Assembly: GCA_025617745.1 (NCBI GenBank) | Contig: CM046855.1 | Coordinates: 46,107,813 to 46,171,812 of the forward strand | From: Heliocidaris erythrogramma | Taxonomy: Eukaryota; Echinodermata; Echinoidea; Camarodonta; Echinometridae | Direction of reading: 5' to 3' | DNA length: 64,000 nucleotides | Part shown: positions 55,632 through 64,000 of the stretch, piece after piece | How positions within the stretch are numbered: position 1 is the first letter of the stretch | Layout: every line of letters begins with the position of its first letter | Made by a program: the position numbers and the translations under genes | The notes under the pieces: generated by a model | Seen by the model: the letters and a program-made list of their open reading frames with translations, nothing else | The model's database searches: none | Told to the model about the DNA's origin: nothing

Positions 55632-58600
55632 TTACTTATTGGAGAAAAATGATACACATATTTCCATGATATAGGTGCAGAAAAGCAGCATTCTAGAATA
55701 TGATTGGTGACCTGAATATAATTGTAAATCTTTCTCTCTCATGTTCCTCACAAAGGAATATAAATTATTTTTTTTCCTCAAGCCAAGGATGTATTGTACT
55801 CACACCTGAGGGGACTTTTCAATAATAACGTGAATGTCATTCCTGTTTTGATTCGAGGGTAGTACTGGTAAGCCTCGACACCACAGGAATTAATTATTAA
55901 TCGCCCGCTGGCTCAACTTCTACTTCTACACGTTAGCTGAAGAAGCATCGTTTTCCCGTCGGATGCATATTAATAATTAGCCTGTTCCTCTGTCCTTTGC
56001 TTTTTCATGCACAAAAGCCAAGTGCCTGAGTGAAAGTATTGCTGAAAAGCCATGAAGCATTGCCTGATATAGTGATATTGTATAATGGTAATTGGGTTGC
56101 AATATGTTGTTGTACTGCAGTATATTATACTTTGAATTGAATTTGTGCTTTATAATACCTCATAAAATGTTGGAGATTTACAAAGTCCTGTGTAAATGTA
56201 CGCCTATAATAACTGTAAACAGTGAGTCACAAATCTATTGTCATTTCACTAAAGTGTTTGAGATCTGCATCCACTGTACTCTAATTATCTGAGCCATCAG
56301 ATTCTTGTTGATAAATTGCCTCAGGCTTATTTGGGGTTTAACCCTGTTGAAATGAAATAAAAATTAAAAGTGAATTAGAAATTATTTATTGAGCCTGCCT
56401 GCAATCCAGCTCAAAGCCCAAATAATTCATGCTCTCATATGAAAAAGCATGCTTGATAATGAAACTTCCATGCCTCAAATACGTCCTACTCCAGAAATTT
56501 GTTAAAAAGTAATTACTTCTTTGGTCACATAAATGCACTTGCGTCCCGTTTCACTCAGGCCTCAGGCATGTTCATGTATATCATCAACCCCCTGAAATTG
56601 GAATGAACTTTATTTATTTGCTAGCAGCTCGGGCACATCAAGTGCACAACACTGTTTCTCAGCTTGTAAGCAAACAACCGATTCTGTTGATACGTTTGTT
56701 CGAATGGGGTGTGGCACTCTGTAGCTCTCTGGCATGCAGCTGAGTTTGTGTAATATGTCTAGTGCATTGGTGCTGAAGCTTGCTTCAAGCCCTTGGGTAT
56801 TTTTATAACTCTTCAATCAACATCTCAGTGCATTGCTCTCTATTGGAATGGAGTCCTTTGAAGCAATGAAATGGGACAATACAATTTGTTTGTGAATGCA
56901 TAGCGTCTATGACCTTGATATTTGATGCCTGGGATATTCTTGTAGTGTAAATCACGCTGTGAATGTCCAGTCTGCTTTTTGACCCAGAAACAGAAAGGTC
57001 AAGTTAATATGTGTAAGACTGTTTACCCATCATGCAGTACTGCATGATATTGTGATCACAAGCAGTTTTGTGTATACTTTTGGACTGTCTAGTCTCAAGA
57101 TTTATAATTTGTATTGTTGATATGTATGTTTGTTCAAATAATAAGTTGAAAGAAATACAGTTAAATATTATTGTTAACTGAAATTAATGACCAAATAATG
57201 CAATGATTTTGAATAGCATTAATTATAGTTATACACTCTGTTTAAGGAGTTACTAGGCAAGCTGGAAACTCCTTTATTAAACTTGGAGTAAATCAAAAAC
57301 ATGTCAGTACCTACAGTAAAGCTGATATCTTCTGACCACTATTTCATTATTTGATAGTGAAAATGTCTGTCAAATGAATTCACAGCAATCTACGTCATTC
57401 AAAATGCATTAATGTCTCATACAAATCACCCAAACAAATTATGAATTGATATCATTATAGTATAGTTCTTGAAAGGGAATGTCACTCTTGATAAGTTAAG
57501 CTTTATGCTTGACTAGTGGAGCAATGCTCGCTAATAATATCTGCCTGCAGCCACAGATCTGAGCTTTTTTAAATGCGCTCATTATCATGGACTGTCGACT
57601 CTGCCATTAGCATATTACAGAGGCCCTGCAATCAACACGGGTATTATATATGCTAGAGTCATATGGGCCACTTACTTTATGAACTGTCAATATGATATAC
57701 TGATTTGATGTGTAACACATACCAGTCATATATTTGTATACTGCATGATATGAAGAGAATCTAGCCATACTTACTGTTCATGTACAGTACTACATGTAGC
57801 TCGAATTTGACTTAATTTATTTTGTTCATTTAAACAATAAAACACGTTTACTTTAAATAATAAGTGGTAAATATAAGAGTTGCACTGGAAGATGAGTTTT
57901 ATGAAGAAGGTAATTTTTTTTTTCAAAACTAGATCTTGAACCTTGTCTCTCACATACCATTTTTATGTGCAGATCAATAAAATTCACTTTTTTTTTTGTA
58001 AGTTATGAATCAATCTGCTCATGAAAGCAAAATGTGAATGTGCACTGTCAAGAGGTTAAGCTTTAATGCTTTGATTGCAGTGAGTAGAATGATGTCCTCT
58101 GCCATCTGGTGAATATGAATACATAGTTCACATAGCACAGTAGAGTATATTCAAATAGTTGCTGCACTATACAAATTAATCTTATTAATTAATTTGTAGT
58201 GCCTTTGTAAGAGCTTCATGTACTCTTTTTTAACATATAGCATATGATAGCTCTACTCTACAGTGCTATAATGTGCAGCTTCCAACATCTGGGTTGGATT
58301 TCAACTACCGGTAGGTATTCAGTTGCAAAATAATATAATTTTTGTTGAGCATTCAGAATGCATAATTTTATTAATATACGTGTTTTTCTTTAGGGCCTGA
58401 TGTACATTTAGTTATAAGAACACACTGCCTACATGCATTTATATCTAATACTAGTGCAGAAAATGGCACTATGTCGGGAACTTGGGATTCTGTTCATGCT
58501 ACAAACTATATCTCAGTGCAAATCCACAAAATAACATTCCAACAAAAATCAAATTAGATTTTGATTCATCATGATACATGGTAAACCAACTATGATAGAT

Positions 58601-59028
58601 TGGAGGGAAAAAAAGGTCCAGAAATTGAGAGGTTGTCATTGCGTGTATTTGATTTGAAGTGGAGCATGTAATAGAAAGACTGTGAATATGGAGTATGTAG
58701 AGTGCATGTCTATTGAATAAGGATCAGCAAAGATACAGGGTATGTACATAAAAACCCACCCACTCATGATTTTCTGTTTAAGTTTACATTTGTAGATTTG
58801 GAACACTCCCCTTATTTCCCAATACACCCAGACTTGTCATGGACATCTAAATGTATGTCACAACACTGTCTGATGTTTAGACCTTGAATTATCTATCTAT
58901 CTATTATGAGCTTTTCCTATTCACCGGAGGGAGGGATATATTATTTGATCGTTTACTCCACCAAGGCACACCACAGATAGCATCCATAGGAAGCATGGCT
59001 CTAACATTAAACTATTAAAATAAACAGA
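55632..59028. other. Calpain B intron, no gene seen
   Basis: AT-rich; nothing recognised on either strand. Confidence 0.5.
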
Positions 59029-59171
59029 CCAGGGGAGTGTTTCACCAAGTGTTTTGTCAGTGAATTTTACTGAAAAATTTGCTCTCAGCCAATCAGATGC
59101 AAGGATTTCAGTATCTTATAACAGTTGTCCATAAAAATCACTGACAAAACACTTGATGAAACGCCCCCAGG
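59029..59171. mobile_element. CCAATCAG-core palindromic MITE, copy 8
   Basis: CCAGGGGAGTGTTTCACCAA left, TTGATGAAACGCCCCCAGG right; core CTCAGCCAATCAGATGC. Confidence 0.82.
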
Positions 59172-62000
59172 GCATTATTATAGAGGCCTACATGGCTACA
59201 TGTACATGTATTTCAGTGTGGGGAAAAATTATGTCTGTGTTCATAAAAATGATTCTGATTAGTATGCTAGGATATACTTCACACTGAACAGCTCTTTAGA
59301 TGTGGTCAAACATTAATTTTATTATCAACAAATTGAATTACACTGTAGCAGTTTCTTATGAACACAAATCTTAGTATTGACAAGACCAATCTTATTCCAG
59401 TCATATAGTTAAGTTAGTAATAAATATCTAATCGAACATACTATAACTTTATTACCCTCTGATTTGGTATTTAGAAATAATGTAATGATTCTTGTAGGCT
59501 TTTTAAAAAGGAACATGTTGAATAAAAAAGAAAAACCCTCTCGTAATTATCTTCTATAATTTTCAATTTTTGTAAATCTTAACCCTCTCTGTTATCACAT
59601 TTCATTTCATTTAGACGGTCTATAGCAGGGTTTCAGTGATAACGAAGTGACTCATGCCTCATTTTATTTAGTGGGATTCAATAAGCACTCACTGAATTTC
59701 TCTGGGATGCTTCTCTCCTACTTGAACGAATCAGGGGAATAAAATGGATTAAATCCCAGGGTTTGTATTTGGACAATATTTTGAATGCATTCATATAATA
59801 GGTCAGACGTGACACCTCGAGCAGAAAATTACATCGGAACCAGTTGTGGACCCGTAGGAGGATATGGGTTTATTAATGATGTAAAAAGAAAGAATGGATT
59901 ATTTTGTTAAGAGATTAGGATTGTGAAAGGCCAAGCTCATAATGCCCTTTTGGAATATATGAAATCTTTTATATCCCCTGCATGTGACAAGCATCTTTCC
60001 CACCCCCCAAAAAAAAAATGGATGTGTCATCTAAATATGCTTTATAGTACAGTTTACAAAGCTGTATGTTTGAGGGGAAAAAATGAAAAGGAAAAAAAGG
60101 AATACAGAAGGAGCAAGACAATCATTTATTAAAGATTCCCTGTTTCTGAAGTACCTGTATATACTCTTCTATTTTTGTATTTCGTAATTTATGATTTTAT
60201 TATATATCTTTTTGATAATACCAGTACCATATTTATGAATAGTACTTCTGAAGAGAATCTATTGAACAAGATGTATGAAAAAGAAACCTGTCTGATAAAG
60301 TTGGCAAATAAAAATAGTTCTAGATGGTTGATATTATATTGAAAATATTTATGTTTCCCACATTGTCCTGTTCACCCGTTCCAAGATTCATGACTGACCT
60401 GCTGACTTCCTTGACATCATAAAGGGATGGGAACCATGTGGCATGTATTCATTTTCACAGCAATTATGTATTGCTTTACCAACTCATAAAAGTCAAAAAC
60501 ACCCCCCAAACACACCCCAAATATCCCCTTGCTGATCCCAACAACCCAACCTCTGCTCTGTAAACACCCCTCCACCTCCACCTTTAGCTCCCTAACACAT
60601 TTCAGTAGGTATAGTATCAATCATTCAGACATAACATTATATCATTTACAATCTTCTTTCCTAAACCCGAGTTCTGGCATACGAGTCGTAACTTTGGCAT
60701 GCTGGCTGCCGCTGTAGAATGGGGGACCATATTATCATACCAGTCTTTATGCCACATATTCTAAATGAGATAAGATTAGAAAGATTGGATGAGATATATA
60801 TATCAGAACATTTAGGCCTACATGTATATCCACCCCCTGTTCAGAAAACTGTACATTTTTTCCACAATCAACTCTATAGCTAAGTACAGTTATTTTCTTG
60901 TGATATGAATTTCCTAAAGCCGAATTGAGGTTTAGATATTGTTTCATACCAGAACTCTTGTGAATATCATTAATATCAGAATTGTATTAAAACAAACAGG
61001 CACTTCCCTCACAAACAAGTTCCTTATACATTTCTTTTTACAATATTTATCCTGTGTGTACACCCCTCTTGCTATATGGATGTCACATGTTTCTTACCAT
61101 TTTTCCTTGTACATGATTATTCCTCTTGTGTAAATGGGCCGTTGGCTGTAGGACTAAATCAAAATCCACAGTGCACCTTGTAGTTCCCAGGGGCTAGACA
61201 CGATTTCAAACTGAATATGAAGTGCCCCCCTGAAATACGATTAGAAATGTGGGGGAGGATTGGAGATGGAATTTCGCGGCTGAGCCATGAAATGTATTGA
61301 AATCAGAGATGACAGTTGAATACCTTCTATTGAAAAACAGTTTAAATTTGATTTGCAGAGGTCCAAATTCCAAAAGCATCATTGTGATTTCCATGTGAAT
61401 AAAAGCAATGTTGACATATTGTATGCATATTTAAAAATACACTCAAGTCGTGTGAAGTAAGCATAATTCAGTTATGAAATGGAAGAATTTTAAGTTTGTG
61501 GTTTGGGTCCCAAACATGTTTTTGTATATTTCACATTTAGTATCATACAATTCTTAGAAGAAATCAGTGCATGCTTATGCAACTGATACCATTATGTCAT
61601 TCTTACCAACTCATATGAAATTTTGCTATGCACCATCTCCAATTTCAGTGATTAGACCATATGAGTTCTAGTTAAGGGAAAATACAAGACCTTTATAAAA
61701 ATTCCGGAAGCTAAAACTTTTTTATGACAAGTCACCTCATACAAATGCTTTCAGTTCCTGCCTACTTGCTTCCCTCAAGGTAAAGATATGGTTCTCATGT
61801 TTACTCTGGAAAACCTCCATTATCACCCACGCATGTTGCCAACTATTATGGATGTTCATATTACCGTACTGATTCGATATTTCATTTTGACACGGGTCGT
61901 GGGTCCCATAGTGCTTTACTATTCACATTCCCCATCCCACCCACACATACATTGTAGGTAACAGTCTCGTAGGTACTCTTCAGTGAAGTCTTCTGTGACT
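59172..62000. other. Calpain B intron, no gene seen
   Basis: AT-rich, only short unrecognisable ORFs. Confidence 0.5.
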
Positions 62001-62007
62001 TCACACC

Positions 62008-62338
62008 ACCTTGAACTTCAAGAAAATCACATGATAGAATGTAATCTTCTTTTGACAGCCAGAAGAGGGTTGTCACATGTACAGTGAAACCTGTATATAA
62101 AGACCACTCAAGGGAGACATGAAAAGTGGTCTTTATGAGCAAGTGGTCTTTATGTGCAGGTTCCTTTAATACATGTTTCAATGGTAAACAAGAATTGTGG
62201 TCGTTATAGACAGGTGGTTGCTAAAGCAGTTTTGACTGTATTTGATTTAACGCTGTTCTGGCTTCAATTTATATTGTATCACCACCTTGAACTTCTAGAA
62301 AATCACATGATAGAGTGTATCATCTGTTGAGAGCCAGA
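62008..62338. repeat. ~60-bp direct repeats flanking a short element
   Basis: CACCACCTTGAACTTC(A/T)AGAAAATCACATGATAGA(A/G)TGTA occurs at 62006 and 62279. Between them is an ACAGTGAAACCTGTATATAA ... GTGGTCTTTATG region, probably a separate repeat. Confidence 0.65.
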
Positions 62339-62389
62339 AGGGTGTTAACTCTATGTTAAATTATATGAATTAATGCCCTTCTGGCTAAG
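62324..62389. repeat. GAGAGCCAGAAGGGC hairpin family, copy 5
   Basis: TTGAGAGCCAGAAGGGTGTT and GAATTAATGCCCTTCTGGCT pair around a short loop. Confidence 0.75.
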
Positions 62390-62402
62390 GATTATGATAC
62401 AA

Positions 62403-62720
62403 TGTTCTGGTACACAGTGAAAAACATACTTGGGAGGAATGGGAGCGGTGAGCAATTTAGCTCTTGAGAGCTTCAAAAGAGCTCTCTATAAACACTATTT
62501 TTAAAAAGCGTTACACCATGTTCTGCTACACGGTGAAAAAACGTACAAGGGAGCAGTGAGCGATTTAGCTCTGGAAAACTTCAAAAGAGTTCTCTATAAA
62601 CACTATAAAAAAAACCCCAAAAATATTACACCATCGTTCTGCTACACAGTGATAAACATACGAGGGAGCGGTGAGCGATTTAGCTCTCTAAACCTAAAAA
62701 AGAGCTCTTGTTATAAACAA
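62403..62720. repeat. ~115-bp tandem repeat, three copies
   Basis: GTTCTG(G/C)TACAC(A/G)GTGA, GGGAGC(A/G)GTGAGC-ATTTAGCTCT and CAAAAGAG(C/T)TCTCTATAAAC recur at about 62403, 62519 and 62636. Confidence 0.88.
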
Positions 62721-64000
62721 ATAAAATTCATAAAGATCGCTGCAATGAAATCTGGCTATTAAATAAAAAAAAATCTCGGGTAAGCAAAATGGTATTTTTT
62801 ACACTGGTGCTACATGATTGTAAGCAAATATTTTAGAGCAAATTGCATTCCATTCAGTAATACTATATGTAAATATTCTGAAGGGTGTTGCAGATTATGA
62901 CATATTATAAATGCACATGTATAAATACTGTACTTTTTCATTTATTCTTGCACCTTGTTCTTTAGTGATATACTGCATTTGAAAAATTAGGTGACTGGAG
63001 ATAATTCTATTAAGATTATGATTTATGAACAAGACCTTCATACATATCATCACTAATCATTGGCTATTTAAATCCCTCACGTTCAGATTTTATTATACTA
63101 ATAATTGTATTCACTTTGCAAAGTCTCTGATCAATTGTAGTTTGACTGGTGTGAAATCACCAAGGATAAAGGTATGTTTACACAAGAATGAAGACGTTCA
63201 TAGGAGCGTCACTTCGGGTCAATGTTCATTCACAGATTTTTGTTTTCATTCAGTAAATATAGAGACCTATAATACAACTATACCAAGAATGCATTTTCTT
63301 AAGCAAATTTACATAACCAATACGTGCATGAAATACTACATCGATGGGTGGGTAAAACTTTTTTTTAATTCATGGTATTATGTGAACAAGTTATTTTGGC
63401 TGCAATATAAACTTCTGACTTCACCTGTTGTTTAATTTTCTGTATTAGGTACATTTGTCTTGTGATATTATTTCATTTACTGGAAGATATATTCACATTA
63501 CGAAAAACAGTAATACAGAATTATTAGAGAGACAATCGAAAGTTGTTTTTTCCCCACTTAAAGACAAACTTGATAAATCAATAGATTTCTTCATGGTATG
63601 TGCAAATGAAGAAAGAATGAACGAACAATCTTTGAATTTATTTTCCTCGACCGTGAGAGAATGTTCAAGTCCTTGTTTCCAACGCGCACTATGCGCATAA
63701 TTTGATCACATTGAATAATTTGCACAAACTTGAATTTCTCACGTTCAGAATGTCATGTTATCTGCTCAGTATAGCTCTTCATGTAGGCTTATTTTCATAG
63801 GCACTTTGCGATTTACCGGTACTTCACAGTCAGATTGTACTTCTGAATGAATAGAGTGAATACATGTAGCAAAGTGAATTTGCATACAAATTGATATCCA
63901 AATAATGATTTAAAATTCAACATGATCTCCTCAGTATAACTGCATGTACATGTAGGCTTATTTTCATAGGCACTTTGTGCATGGTCTTCTACCACAGTTA
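62721..64000. other. Calpain B intron, no gene seen
   Basis: AT-rich; the 136- and 81-codon ORFs have no recognisable domain, and I see no splice-consistent calpain exon. Confidence 0.5.

Noticed and set aside
63025-63435. 136-codon plus ORF as a calpain B exon
   Set aside because: No calpain motif and no matching splice phase; composition is like the AT-rich intron.

Overview
This is animal nuclear DNA: AT-rich, intron-rich and dense in transposable elements. Gene content (classical calpains, a PLEKHB/evectin-like PH protein), the very frequent ACATGTA-type words and the palindromic MITE families suggest a marine deuterostome, most likely an echinoderm such as a sea urchin. That assignment is inference. 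All host exons found lie on the plus strand. The minus strand holds only transposon-derived coding sequence.

Layout. (1) 4219-19719: thirteen exons, consistent in splice phase, of a classical PEF-type calpain (calpain A). The 5' exons lie upstream of the window. The visible part runs from the catalytic Cys through the His and Asn, the C2-like domain III and a Pro/Ser/Tyr-rich linker on separate phase-0 exons, and stops after the first EF-hand region. The rest of the PEF domain is not seen before a 500-base N gap (20447-20946). (2) 20947-32938: repeat-rich DNA with an L1/Tx1-like LINE fragment, a satellite, a large tandem-array element, a second LINE fragment and nested MITEs. (3) 32939-37654: four exons of a PH-domain protein whose body and VII-motif/LAG segment resemble PLEKHB (evectin) but whose C-terminus is a long Gly-Tyr, His-Asp and Gly-Asp-Phe tail. 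Its first coding exon was not located. (4) 43905-45588: CpG-rich promoter, untranslated first exon and first coding exon of a second calpain (calpain B) in the same orientation. Its remaining exons lie beyond the window, so its second intron exceeds 18 kb. The window therefore carries a tandem calpain pair flanking a PLEKHB-like gene.

Mobile DNA fills much of the rest. At least nine elements are bounded by TTAA duplications and short inverted repeats, including a near-perfect 579-bp foldback and a 946-bp element with an intact THAP zinc-finger ORF. A second, unrelated TIR element carries a decayed THAP-like ORF. Two copies of one TTAA family give a natural empty-site/filled-site comparison that proves a TA duplication for a third element. 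A short MITE family with a CCAATCAG core occurs eight times with arms that differ between copies but still pair within most copies. A degenerate telomere-like tract sits inside an inverted repeat. Several unrelated tandem-repeat families carry a GGTCAAAGGTCA (DR1-like) word per unit.

The most promising leads are the PLEKHB-like protein with a His/Gly tail, the calpain linker exons (one apparently derived from a tandem repeat), the phase-compatible calpain-to-PH junction across the assembly gap, and the THAP-bearing TTAA element. Coordinates come from reading the sequence by eye; no alignment or database search was run.
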